A stretch of DNA of 46,001 bases from an uncultured Erysipelotrichaceae bacterium. Its GTDB lineage: Bacteria; Bacillota_I; Bacilli_A; Erysipelotrichales; Erysipelotrichaceae. The stretch covers positions 1 through 46,001 of the forward strand of contig OMYM01000091.1 of NCBI GenBank assembly GCA_900315225.1, given 5' to 3'. The notes below the pieces were generated by a model that made no database searches, had not been told where the DNA came from, and saw only the letters and a program-made list of their open reading frames with translations. Shown here one piece after another: positions 1 to 6,977 of this stretch. How positions within the stretch are numbered: position 1 is the first letter of the stretch; the number at the start of each line of letters is the position of its first letter. The position numbers and the translations under genes are program-made.

Positions 1-44
1 CAGCCCTTTCGCGGTCCTGCGTTAACAACAATGATCTTGCTCAT
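1..44 (-). CDS. NAD(P)H/FMN reductase, flavodoxin-like fold (N-terminal 14 codons only)
   Basis: The gene begins at 44 and runs off the left edge. The first residues, MSKIIVVNAGPRKG, match the opening beta strand and phosphate-binding loop (NxGPRKGxNT type) of flavodoxin-fold NADPH-dependent FMN reductases and related oxidoreductases, which bind FMN in this loop. An AAAGGGG ribosome binding site lies just upstream of the ATG and an extended -10 promoter sits at 73-81. Only 14 residues are visible, so the substrate and exact subfamily cannot be told. Confidence 0.65.
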   Translation of the reverse strand, partial: MSKIIVVNAGPRKG

Positions 45-72
45 AAAAACCCCTTTCATTCTTTCATCGACA

Positions 73-81
73 ATTATACCA
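73..81 (-). promoter_or_regulatory. Extended -10 promoter of the flavodoxin-like gene
   Basis: On the minus strand the sequence reads TGGTATAAT, a perfect -10 with the TGn extension, about 30 nt upstream of the ATG at 44. No good -35 is seen at 17 bp; extended -10 promoters do not need one. Confidence 0.5.
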
Positions 82-112
82 TGCCTCATGCATTTCACAG
101 CGTGGAAACGCA

Positions 113-144
113 CAAAGGATGCGGTCATTGAGACGCATCCTTTG
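113..144. terminator. Hairpin downstream of the 146-residue protein gene
   Basis: Perfect 11-bp arms CAAAGGATGCG / CGCATCCTTTG with a 10-nt loop lie directly after the stop codon at 151. The T tract is weak on the minus strand and better on the plus strand (TTTCTTCT). It probably ends the minus-strand operon above it. Confidence 0.55.
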
Positions 145-150
145 TTTCTT

Positions 151-591
151 CTACTTCTTTGCATCGCCCAGGGACTTGCGAATCTCGGCATTAAGTTCCT
201 TGAACACACCCTTTGGGCTTACTTCATCGAGCAACTCTGTGATTCTGGCAATCTGTCCTTCCGTCAAGTCTTCGTTGCCGGTAATATTGCGATAGCGATT
301 GCCAATGACATAATCACGAATGGCTCCAGCGGATTCTCTTTCCGCGATCATTGCCCCAACGATTGTGCTTGACTTCATGAATTTGATAAAGTCTTTGTTC
401 AGCAAGTCATAGGAAAGAACACCATTCTTGTCGAGATATTTCTCAACGATCTTATCGTAGTCCTCGTAAGATACGACAATATCTTCCTGTTCGATGGTTT
501 CTTCTGCCTCTTCGACAGGCGTTGCCACCATGTCTTCCGTCACCTTGACACTCCTTTGTTTTCTATAAGGCATGCCAATGGTGAGATTCAT
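151..591 (-). CDS. Hypothetical protein, 146 aa
   Basis: I do not recognise this family. The ATG at 591 is chosen because an AAGGA sequence precedes it; an in-frame TTG lies 7 codons upstream. The protein has a basic N-terminus, a short acidic linker rich in Glu and Val (about residues 20-40), and then a helical domain with many charged residues and the string EGQIARITELLDEV near the C-terminus. No signal peptide or membrane segment is visible. It lies directly behind a 60-residue gene and is probably co-transcribed with it from the promoter near 901-929. Function unknown. Confidence 0.6.
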   Translation of the reverse strand: MNLTIGMPYRKQRSVKVTEDMVATPVEEAEETIEQEDIVVSYEDYDKIVEKYLDKNGVLSYDLLNKDFIKFMKSSTIVGAMIAERESAGAIRDYVIGNRYRNITGNEDLTEGQIARITELLDEVSPKGVFKELNAEIRKSLGDAKK

Positions 592-615
592 GGCTTCCTT
601 GAAAGCCTCCAAGGG

Positions 616-798
616 TTACAGCTTGACGTCCGTATTCTTTGCGGGAATCGCCTCACCGGTTTTCGTTGAGATAGACGCAATGCCTGGCTGTTTTACGTCT
701 GGACGCAGAATTGTGATCCCCGAGCCGCCTGCCGTCAGCTTTTGACGGAAAGCGATTGCAGGAATCGTTGCCAATTTCACAACATTTGTTCTGATCAT
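616..798 (-). CDS. Hypothetical small protein, 60 aa
   Basis: This small open frame starts at an ATG preceded by GAGAGG and has a well-formed promoter about 100 nt upstream. The product is basic, rich in Ile, Thr and Lys, and has no Cys and no membrane segment. Its centre carries a Gly-Gly-Ser-Gly turn. The stop is a few bases before the following 146-residue gene, so the two look like a bicistronic unit. I do not recognise the family and cannot assign a function. Confidence 0.5.
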   Translation of the reverse strand: MIRTNVVKLATIPAIAFRQKLTAGGSGITILRPDVKQPGIASISTKTGEAIPAKNTDVKL

Positions 799-900
799 TA
801 TCGTGGTCCTCTCTTTCTTTTTTTGTTTATTTCTGCTGGAATTGCCATGTATGAAGCAATATCATATTGTTCGTATGGAAATCCAAGCATCTCCGAAAAG

Positions 901-929
901 ATAATACCAAAAGTAATCTTTCTTTGCAA
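901..929 (-). promoter_or_regulatory. Promoter of the two small minus-strand genes
   Basis: Minus strand: TTGCAA (924-929), 17-bp spacer, TATTAT (901-906) with a TGG extension. The predicted start is near 894, leaving a leader of about 95 nt before the ATG at 798. Nothing else is recognised in the 799-1155 gap apart from this and a plus-strand promoter. Confidence 0.5.
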
Positions 930-954
930 ATTCAGGTTTCAAAATACACCATAT

Positions 955-983
955 TTGACAAAAAACACAAATCGATCATAAAT
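955..983 (+). promoter_or_regulatory. Possible plus-strand promoter upstream of the AT-hook gene
   Basis: A perfect TTGACA (955-960) is followed after 17 bp by ATAAAT (978-983). A second possible -10, TATGAT, lies near 1124-1129, closer to the gene at 1156. Which one is used cannot be told. Confidence 0.35.
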
Positions 984-1155
984 ATGCCATCTATGTAATA
1001 CTGTACATCGTTGGTCCCCGTTGATTCTGATGCCGTATAAAAGAAATCATCACAAATGTCTTCATTTTCCATCCGTCATTTTATGATTCTTTTGTTTTTA
1101 CTGTTTACTTGGCATGTAAATTATGATAACATTAGAATAGCTTTTTGGAGGTGGT

Positions 1156-1590
1156 ATGTGCGCTCTCATCAGACAGTACGACAAACGTACTGGAAAGACT
1201 TATTTCTATAACCAAGAGAAGATCATTGATCCTGAAACAGGGAAAGTGAAATATAAACGTTCAATCGCGGGAAAGCTTGGTCCCGATGGCTCTATGGTTC
1301 CCACTGGCAAGATTGGCCGTCCTGTAGGCAGCACAAAGGACGTTCTGAACAAGGAACTCTTAGAGGAAAAGGAGCATTACAAGGCTCTCTACGAGGAGTA
1401 CCACCGCAAGTGGCTTGCCGAGTCAAAACGGGCAGATGGATCGCCGACTGTGTTCAACAACAAGCTCCAGGAGCTGACTTTTTTGGTCGAGGAGCAAGCG
1501 GAAAAGATTGCCCAGATCGAAAGTATGCTATCCGCGATGAAAAAGAACCAGCGAATGTTGCTGGCTAGAATCAAGAACTTGAAGGATTGA
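1156..1590 (+). CDS. AT-hook / coiled-coil protein, IS-transposase N-terminus-like
   Basis: A strong GGAGG precedes the ATG. The N-terminal 45 residues (YDKRTGKTYFYNQ, then a Lys/Arg-rich stretch ending in LGPDGSMVPTGK) resemble the leading domain found on IS1634/IS4-like transposases and on short proteins encoded beside insertion sequences. It is followed by GKIGRPVGS, an AT-hook-like GRP core, and then by about 80 residues of Glu/Lys/Leu-rich heptads that should form a coiled coil. No catalytic DDE domain follows, so it is either a stand-alone DNA-binding protein or an accessory remnant of an element. No terminal inverted repeats were seen next to it. The IS resemblance is inferred from memory of the family. 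Confidence 0.55.
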   Translation: MCALIRQYDKRTGKTYFYNQEKIIDPETGKVKYKRSIAGKLGPDGSMVPTGKIGRPVGSTKDVLNKELLEEKEHYKALYEEYHRKWLAESKRADGSPTVFNNKLQELTFLVEEQAEKIAQIESMLSAMKKNQRMLLARIKNLKD

Positions 1591-1599
1591 TGACCAAGA

Positions 1600-1624
1600 A
1601 AAGCATGTCCATTGGACATGCTTT
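1600..1624. terminator. Bidirectional terminator between convergent genes
   Basis: AAAGCATGTCC and GGACATGCTTT form perfect arms around ATT. T-rich sequence follows on both strands. It separates the plus-strand AT-hook gene from the minus-strand DUF4359 gene, and overlaps the end of the latter. Confidence 0.75.
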
Positions 1625-1949
1625 ATTTGGCGTTGGAATCGGCTTCACTTGCTTCTTCCAGGATATCCTGGACGACATCTGCCGCATCCTGCACGCTGGA
1701 GCGGCCAATGAATATTCCCGCAACACCGATGTAGCGGTCTTTCTGGTCGACCTCGAATACCGAAAACACAAGATAATCGCTTTGTTCCGTTTGTGCCTTG
1801 ACTACTTGTGTCACCGTGTATTTCACGACTTCGGTTTCTTCGGCGTAATTCTTCGCGACATACCAGTCGATGAATTCGTCTTTTGTCGGCCTTGTCAAGA
1901 TCAAGCCGACCAAGGCAATAACGATAATAGCAAACTTAATGATCTTCAT
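1623..1949 (-). CDS. DUF4359-like membrane-anchored protein, 108 aa
   Basis: The N-terminus is a single hydrophobic helix (IIKFAIIVIALVGLIL, residues 3-18), then TRPTKDEFIDWYV, the characteristic opening of DUF4359 proteins, and a small alpha/beta domain with FSVFEVDQKDRYIGVAGIF. The protein would be anchored with its domain outside the membrane. Function of the family is unknown. Its AAGGAG site overlaps the stop codon region of the preceding clpP-like gene, so it is the last gene of the four-gene operon that also encodes the TraG-like ATPase. Confidence 0.7.
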   Translation of the reverse strand: MKIIKFAIIVIALVGLILTRPTKDEFIDWYVAKNYAEETEVVKYTVTQVVKAQTEQSDYLVFSVFEVDQKDRYIGVAGIFIGRSSVQDAADVVQDILEEASEADSNAK

Positions 1950-1960
1950 GATTTTCTCCT

Positions 1961-2536
1961 TTACTCAAAATGATCAATGATTCCATCCACAAGGCCATAT
2001 TCCACTGCCTCATGGGCATCTAGGTAGTAATCTCTATCTGTATCGCGGGCAATTGTCTCTATGTCTTTTCCTGTTGCCTTTGCCAGCATGGTGTTCATCT
2101 TTTCCTTGGTTTCCTGGATATGTCTTGCGCTTACCACGATATCGGAAGCTTGTCCTCCCGCCGAGCCAATTGGTTGATGAATCATCATGACTGCGTTTGG
2201 TGTCATCCATCGTTTTTCCCTTGCGCCTTGCGCAGCAATGAATGCCGCCATTGACGCTGCCATGCCGGTGCATATTGTCGCAATGTCGCATCGGCACATG
2301 TTCATTGCGTCCACAATGGCCATCCCGCTGGTCACGGATCCTCCTGGGCTGTTTATCTCCAAGCGGATGTCTTGCCTGCCTGTTGCGTCCAGATAGCGCA
2401 AGGCCATGCATATGTCTTTGGCGGACTGGTCGTTGATTTCCCCGGTGAGAAACACAATCCTGTTTCCCTGCATCAAGCATGATTCTAGGTCCATCATGAC
2501 ACTGCCTGCCCTTGTCGTCTTTTCAACCGTGTACAT
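1961..2536 (-). CDS. clpP: ClpP-family serine peptidase subunit (accessory paralogue)
   Basis: The 191-residue product has the ClpP fold and its triad: Ser in TGMAASMAAF (canonical GQAASMGA), His in MMIHQP and Asp in ARDTDRD, plus the EINSPGG oxyanion motif and the EAVEYGLVD helix. ClpP forms a double-heptamer barrel that degrades proteins fed by a hexameric ATPase. The ATG at 2536 is preferred over one 8 codons upstream because GGAAGGAG precedes it. The gene is not beside clpX, clpA or clpC. It sits 14 nt after a TraG/VirD4-like ATPase gene and 11 nt before a DUF4359 gene. The divergent active-site context and this operon suggest a dedicated paralogue, not the housekeeping ClpP; phage capsid proteases also share this fold, but no phage genes are nearby. 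Confidence 0.9.
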   Translation of the reverse strand: MYTVEKTTRAGSVMMDLESCLMQGNRIVFLTGEINDQSAKDICMALRYLDATGRQDIRLEINSPGGSVTSGMAIVDAMNMCRCDIATICTGMAASMAAFIAAQGAREKRWMTPNAVMMIHQPIGSAGGQASDIVVSARHIQETKEKMNTMLAKATGKDIETIARDTDRDYYLDAHEAVEYGLVDGIIDHFE

Positions 2537-2550
2537 ATACCATCTCCTTC

Positions 2551-4050
2551 CTATTTCCATGGCAAGCGGACTCTTCCGCTGTTTAGATCTTTTGCTAGCA
2601 TCATGGGCGTGTATAGCCTTGCCTTTTCATACGCGGTCTTTCTCTTAGCAAGCCGGCAATCGGCGTATGGCTCAAGGCATTCGTAACAATCGTAGTCGAT
2701 CAAGTCCGCAACATATCTCACATTGTCCGCAATGTAGACCGCCTCCTTGTATGTTCTTTCTTTCTTCAGCCGCCGAAGCATCTCCACGCTTGCCAATGGC
2801 TCTTCTCCTTCGCTAGAGACACGGGTGGTACCGCACAATTGGGAAATATACTTCAACATGTCCATGTCGCTGCTTTGCAAAAAGATGGTGTTGCGGCAAT
2901 TGCCTATGATGACATCCGCATCATTGCGATACACTGATTCCAGTTGTTTCTTCGACTGGCATATCAGCATCCAGCGCATCTGTCGGCTGCGGGAAGCGGA
3001 TATCTTTGCCTTCATGTCGTTGATCCTTAGATTGCAAAACTCATCGCATATCCATTCCACCTGGCATTTCGCAGGATATTCCGTGTATCTCTTCGCATGG
3101 CAAGAAACCAATCTTTCATAAAAAGTATCGAACAAGAAGCCGCAGATCGTATCATACGTGGAAACCTCATCGGGAATAATGACATATACGACCGTTGGTT
3201 GTTCGTAGATGTCCTCGATATCGAACGATGAACTGCACAGCATGTTTAACAAATCCTCCTGCACCATGAAGTCACGCATGACAGAAGCACTGGTCGCCAC
3301 AATGGATGATTTTGTCCTTTCGGGCGATGAGAACACATTCCTCAACATTTGCGTGTAGTTGTTTTCCACGTCGCCAAGGTATTTTTCCACGATATTCTCT
3401 AGAACCTGGGTGCCATGTTCATCGGTAAAGCATGCCAATGTTCCCATGTTCATATACTTCTCGAATCCCCTGTTCATGGCGAACAGGTTCATCAAGAACA
3501 TGGCGCATCCCATCAGATGCTGGGCGGACATGGAACCCCAGAAGCGATCCGAATTATTCTCGCCATACATATTGATCAAGGCGGAGATCACGGCGTTCAT
3601 CATTCTTCCTGCGCTATTTGCTTCACCATCCTTGAATGCCCTGAAAGCTCCCGTGAACACATTCACGCCATCACCCGCAAACGTCCTGAAATCCACGCGT
3701 CTTTCCACATATCCCAAATTCTGCAACAGACCGTTGACCTTGCGATTGGATGAAAGTTCCCCTTTCACGTCGCATATGATCATCGATCTCCTTGCATACG
3801 CATGGGAAACTATGGCTGGTATCACGCATTTCCTTGTCTTTCCCGAACCCGATTCGCCAACGACAATGGTGTGGCCATCCCCATTGTCCACATACACGCC
3901 ATTTCCTTTCTTGACCAAGGGTATGCCTGAGACACCTGTTTCACGGGAAGAAAGCTCTTGTTTGCCAAGCAAATCCATCATTTCCTTTTCGCGCATAAAG
4001 CGTGCTGTTTCATCATATGCATCCATGCGCCAAATGTTCTCATAGCTCAT
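2551..4050 (-). CDS. TraG/VirD4-like hexameric ATPase (soluble coupling-protein homologue)
   Basis: The 499-residue product has a P-loop GESGSGKT (about residues 65-72), a Walker B strand VEWICDEFCN and the surrounding features of type IV secretion coupling proteins (VPA... type conserved blocks such as MIICDVKGEL and the SxRxxxMRWMLICQS block). Coupling proteins pump DNA-protein substrates and normally have two N-terminal membrane helices; here none is visible, so it is probably cytosolic. The ATG at 4050 overlaps the previous gene's stop (ATGA), and GGAAAGGGG precedes it; the longer upstream frame is a shadow. No relaxase, mating-pore gene or oriT is seen. The next gene encodes ClpP, which raises the possibility that this ATPase works with a peptidase instead of a secretion channel. 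That link is inference. Confidence 0.85.
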   Translation of the reverse strand: MSYENIWRMDAYDETARFMREKEMMDLLGKQELSSRETGVSGIPLVKKGNGVYVDNGDGHTIVVGESGSGKTRKCVIPAIVSHAYARRSMIICDVKGELSSNRKVNGLLQNLGYVERRVDFRTFAGDGVNVFTGAFRAFKDGEANSAGRMMNAVISALINMYGENNSDRFWGSMSAQHLMGCAMFLMNLFAMNRGFEKYMNMGTLACFTDEHGTQVLENIVEKYLGDVENNYTQMLRNVFSSPERTKSSIVATSASVMRDFMVQEDLLNMLCSSSFDIEDIYEQPTVVYVIIPDEVSTYDTICGFLFDTFYERLVSCHAKRYTEYPAKCQVEWICDEFCNLRINDMKAKISASRSRQMRWMLICQSKKQLESVYRNDADVIIGNCRNTIFLQSSDMDMLKYISQLCGTTRVSSEGEEPLASVEMLRRLKKERTYKEAVYIADNVRYVADLIDYDCYECLEPYADCRLAKRKTAYEKARLYTPMMLAKDLNSGRVRLPWK

Positions 4051-4670
4051 CTTGCGATCCCCTTTCCAACCAGGCTCAACAAATTGTCTTTGTCCATGAG
4101 ATACTTCTTCAGTCCTGCCACATCGATCAGATTCTTGCCAATGCATTCGCGGATGTCTTGCGACAATTGATCGACAAACGCATATGTACGATAGTCGCGA
4201 TAGGCATTGTTCATCATCGCCTTGGCCATGAACGATGCCGACCCTTTGTCAAAGCTATGCAACAAGAGTTCTTTTTCCAGCTTTTCCTCGCTGTCCAGGC
4301 TTTCTTGCCTGTGGAATGTCCCTGGCATGTAGCGTCGTAGCGCCAAGTACATTTGCCTTGTTTCCAAACCCTTGGCGTTTTCCATCAGAAACACATAGTC
4401 CATCTCTTCCCTGCGGTCATGCAAATACATCAAAAGGCGTTGGAAATATGCTTCATCCTGATGCGTTGCCCATTCGCTTATATCCAGGCATAGCGTCAGT
4501 TTCCGACGGTTGAACGGATCTGCCTTACGCAATGCCTCCTGTATCTCCTTGATGCCTGAAAACGTCCCATAGGGCGATACATATGGCACCACCAGGAATA
4601 TCTTGTCATCCCCCACAGGCAAGGGAATACCCCAGCCTTCTCTTTCAATCAACTCAAAACATCCTTTCAT
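4047..4670 (-). CDS. Hypothetical protein, 207 aa, first gene of the TraG/ClpP operon
   Basis: The start at 4670 is set by AAAGGAG six bases upstream; an in-frame ATG further upstream lacks one. I do not recognise the family. The N-terminal half has alternating hydrophobic strands (KIFLVVPYVSPYG, KLTLCLDISEW, MDYVFLMENAKG), suggesting an alpha/beta domain, perhaps a degenerate P-loop-like or Rossmann-like fold with no visible nucleotide motif. The C-terminal 90 residues look all-helical. No membrane segment. It overlaps the TraG-like gene by four bases, so the two proteins are likely made in fixed ratio and may act together. Confidence 0.7.
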   Translation of the reverse strand: MKGCFELIEREGWGIPLPVGDDKIFLVVPYVSPYGTFSGIKEIQEALRKADPFNRRKLTLCLDISEWATHQDEAYFQRLLMYLHDRREEMDYVFLMENAKGLETRQMYLALRRYMPGTFHRQESLDSEEKLEKELLLHSFDKGSASFMAKAMMNNAYRDYRTYAFVDQLSQDIRECIGKNLIDVAGLKKYLMDKDNLLSLVGKGIAR

Positions 4671-4751
4671 ATCCGACTCCTTTCTTTCTATACGCAAAAG
4701 ATCTTGCGCCATCTCATCCAGCACAAACAGTCTATCCCTCTAAAAATAAAA

Positions 4752-4771
4752 AAAGACCCTTGCGGGTCTTT
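4752..4771 (-). terminator. Terminator of the TIR-TPR gene
   Basis: AAAGACCC-TTGC-GGGTCTTT hairpin immediately after the TIR gene, followed on the minus strand by a run of T. It separates the Vsr/TIR pair from the TraG/ClpP operon. Confidence 0.85.
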
Positions 4772-6466
4772 CTATGCCGTCATGCCTCTGGACGAGGATA
4801 TCTCGCGTTTATCATCTATCTCCCTAAGGAATGGAAGTCCCTTTCTTCCCTGGGAAAGAAACGATTTCTTGGCAAGGGCGAGAGCCTTGAGCGCCAAGGG
4901 AAATTCCTTGCGCGCAATGCGGGCCTGGGCAATGCTCATGCTAACGTTGACGATACGTGCATCCCTGCCCGACATTCCTGTCTCTTTCGGACGATTGAAA
5001 TACTCTTCCACATATGCATCGTAGAAAATGTCTTTGTTTTTCCAAGACGCATGTCTTGCCATATGGTCGAAATCCTTTGATTCTTCAAGCTTTGCCAAGA
5101 CATCTTCATTCATCTGGATCGCTTTTTCCGACTCTCCCAATGGCTTTAGTATTTCCGCGACATTGTACACTGCGTCCAATGTCTCTGGGTCTTCCTCGCC
5201 CAAGCTTTTCTCAAGGGATGCCAATGCTGTCTCGGCATGTTCCAGTGCCAGGGGGAAGTCGCCTTGCCTGCGAAGCGCACTTGCCAAGTGGGCATGTGTC
5301 TTTGCGACCAAAGGATGTTGTTCCCCTAGCTCCTTTTCTCTGATTTCCAAAGCTTTTTCAAGGCATGTTGTTGCTTGCTGGACATCATTGTCGCAAAGCA
5401 GCGCGACATGTCTTGCGACATGGGCGTTTGCGGATAGCAAAGGCGAAACCTTGTCTGCGTTTTGGCAAAGGACATCGTACAGCGATGCGCAAGCTTTTTC
5501 GTCCCTGGACAAACCAAGTCGCAACATCACATCAGACAATGCCCCATACAGTTCATTAACAAACTTCGCACCCTCCTCATGTTCCAGGTAATACGCCATG
5601 GTCGTGGCGCAAGCATATGCTGAAGCATCGTCTCTTTCGTTTTGCATGCAGTATCCAACAACGACCTCGATGGCTTTCTCCATCTCTCTTCTGTAGCGCT
5701 CCATGTAGAAGTCACGCAGTTTATCCTGTAGTTCTTTCTTGAAAGAAACATTTCCTTGCGCATCCCAATCAAATACAGGGGCGCTCTTGTTCATTCCAAA
5801 CCATCCATCGCAAGAGAGATCAAGCAAAATTCTTTCGTTCCATTTCACCAAGGCGCACAGCATGAGTTTATCGAACATATTCACGCCTGCCCATGCTTCG
5901 AACAATTGCTCTCCCTTGCGTCTATCCCCTGTCTCTAGGCGCATGAAATCTTCTTGTTCCAGCGACCGAATGTCCGCAACCTGGATTTCTCCGGTTTCAT
6001 CGTCGTCAATGCCATCATCCACATGCGCAATGATGTCGGAGATAAACGAATAATCCATGACAATGCTGCGGCATTTCTTCATTTTCTGGACAGCATAGAG
6101 TTTCTCATAGAGTTCTTCGTCATCTTCAATGCATTGCGCCACATCCAGCGCGTTTTCTTGCGAGAGAGCTATGGTGATTGTCTTCCTGTCAATTTCATTG
6201 GCATAGGAATATTCTTCCATGCACCAGTCATCGGAATAATAGTTTTCGCTTGCCAAAGCGATGAACACCCGACAAGAAGGAATCTTTTCCGTAAACACGG
6301 TGCGCCACTTGCTTCCCTTGGCGATGCCTTCGTAACAATACCAAACCCTGAAGCCATCGTCTTTCATATGCTCGATGATTTCCATTGCCCGCACCGTGTC
6401 TTCCTTTGCGAATGAGAAATACACAAACGGTTCTTTGCCCATGTACGGATTGACTACATATGTCAT
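4772..6466 (-). CDS. TIR domain protein with C-terminal tetratricopeptide repeats
   Basis: The 564-residue product starts at 6466, after a GAGGTGG site; a much longer upstream frame overlaps vsr and is rejected. Residues about 10-120 are a TIR domain: FVYFSFAKED (first strand and box 1), GFRVWYCYEGIAKGSKW, RVFIALASENYYSDDWCMEE. The Glu of WCxxE is at the position of the NADase glutamate in bacterial TIRs. The middle region is helical and unassigned. Residues about 430-540 contain tetratricopeptide units (ALEIREKELGEQHPLVAKTH, then HAETALASLEKSLGEEDPET) of the kinesin-light-chain type. Bacterial TIR proteins often act in phage defence by consuming NAD+, with attached repeats as sensor or assembly platform. 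The gene lies 20 nt after vsr. The defence role is inference. Confidence 0.88.
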   Translation of the reverse strand: MTYVVNPYMGKEPFVYFSFAKEDTVRAMEIIEHMKDDGFRVWYCYEGIAKGSKWRTVFTEKIPSCRVFIALASENYYSDDWCMEEYSYANEIDRKTITIALSQENALDVAQCIEDDEELYEKLYAVQKMKKCRSIVMDYSFISDIIAHVDDGIDDDETGEIQVADIRSLEQEDFMRLETGDRRKGEQLFEAWAGVNMFDKLMLCALVKWNERILLDLSCDGWFGMNKSAPVFDWDAQGNVSFKKELQDKLRDFYMERYRREMEKAIEVVVGYCMQNERDDASAYACATTMAYYLEHEEGAKFVNELYGALSDVMLRLGLSRDEKACASLYDVLCQNADKVSPLLSANAHVARHVALLCDNDVQQATTCLEKALEIREKELGEQHPLVAKTHAHLASALRRQGDFPLALEHAETALASLEKSLGEEDPETLDAVYNVAEILKPLGESEKAIQMNEDVLAKLEESKDFDHMARHASWKNKDIFYDAYVEEYFNRPKETGMSGRDARIVNVSMSIAQARIARKEFPLALKALALAKKSFLSQGRKGLPFLREIDDKREISSSRGMTA

Positions 6467-6485
6467 CTTCAGACCCACCTCGCTT

Positions 6486-6944
6486 TCATCCTTGTTCTTT
6501 TGCATTATCCTTGTCTTCCACCCAGGCATGTCCGGTAATCTCCTCATATAGCCTAGGCAATCTTTCTTCGCGCTTCTTGAGTGTGGAGAGTTCACACTCC
6601 CACACGACAAGCACGCGCCAGCCCATTTCTTCAAGCGCTGCGTGTTTCTTTTTGTCGTTGGCAATGTTCCTGGCAAACTTTGCTTGCCAATATTCTTGGT
6701 TGGAACTTGGGTTTGTCGCAATCTTGCAATTGGGGTGACGGTGCCAGAAACACCCATTCACAAACAACGCCACATGGTATTTCGGAAGCACCACGTCTGG
6801 CTTTCCCGGATATCGTTTGTCGTTCTTGCGAAAACGCAGCCCTTTGGAGAACAAATACTTTCGGATCAATATTTCCGGCTTTGTGTCCTTCCCTTTGATC
6901 TTCGCCATGAGGGCGGATCTTTCTTCTGGCTTCAACGTATCCAT
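6486..6944 (-). CDS. vsr: Very-short-patch-repair (Vsr-type) DNA endonuclease
   Basis: The 152-residue product matches Vsr throughout: MAKIKGKDTKPEILIRK at the N-terminus (includes the conserved Glu), YPGKPDVVL with the metal-binding Asp, VNGCFWHRH with the catalytic His, and MGWRVLVVWECEL near the end. Vsr nicks at T:G mismatches produced by deamination of 5-methylcytosine and is usually encoded beside a cytosine methyltransferase. No methyltransferase is present here. Instead the next gene, 20 nt away, encodes a TIR-TPR protein. An intrinsic terminator lies just upstream, and no promoter was recognised in the 30-nt gap, so expression may depend on read-through. Confidence 0.92.
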   Translation of the reverse strand: MDTLKPEERSALMAKIKGKDTKPEILIRKYLFSKGLRFRKNDKRYPGKPDVVLPKYHVALFVNGCFWHRHPNCKIATNPSSNQEYWQAKFARNIANDKKKHAALEEMGWRVLVVWECELSTLKKREERLPRLYEEITGHAWVEDKDNAKEQG

Positions 6945-6958
6945 TTCTCTGTTTCAAA

Positions 6959-6977
6959 AAACCGCTTTCAGCGGTTT
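6959..6977 (-). terminator. Terminator of the DnaQ-fold gene
   Basis: AAACCGCT-TTC-AGCGGTTT hairpin, followed on the minus strand by TTTTG. It overlaps the stop codon region of the gene ending at 6976 and lies 14 nt before the vsr start. Confidence 0.75.

Noticed and set aside
742..981. Plus-strand frame of 79 codons upstream of the AT-hook gene
   Set aside because: No ribosome binding site, and it overlaps the start of the 60-residue minus-strand gene and its promoter.
1961..4670. Prophage head module (ClpP-like capsid protease with portal or terminase)
   Set aside because: The ATPase is of the TraG/VirD4 class, and no portal, capsid, terminase or tail gene is present.
1961..4670. Conjugative element (coupling protein)
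   Set aside because: No relaxase, VirB4-like ATPase, mating-pore gene or attachment site was found in the window; kept only as an alternative origin.
6467..6757. 97-codon N-terminal extension of the TIR protein
   Set aside because: It overlaps vsr in another frame, and the TIR domain and a binding site begin at 6466.
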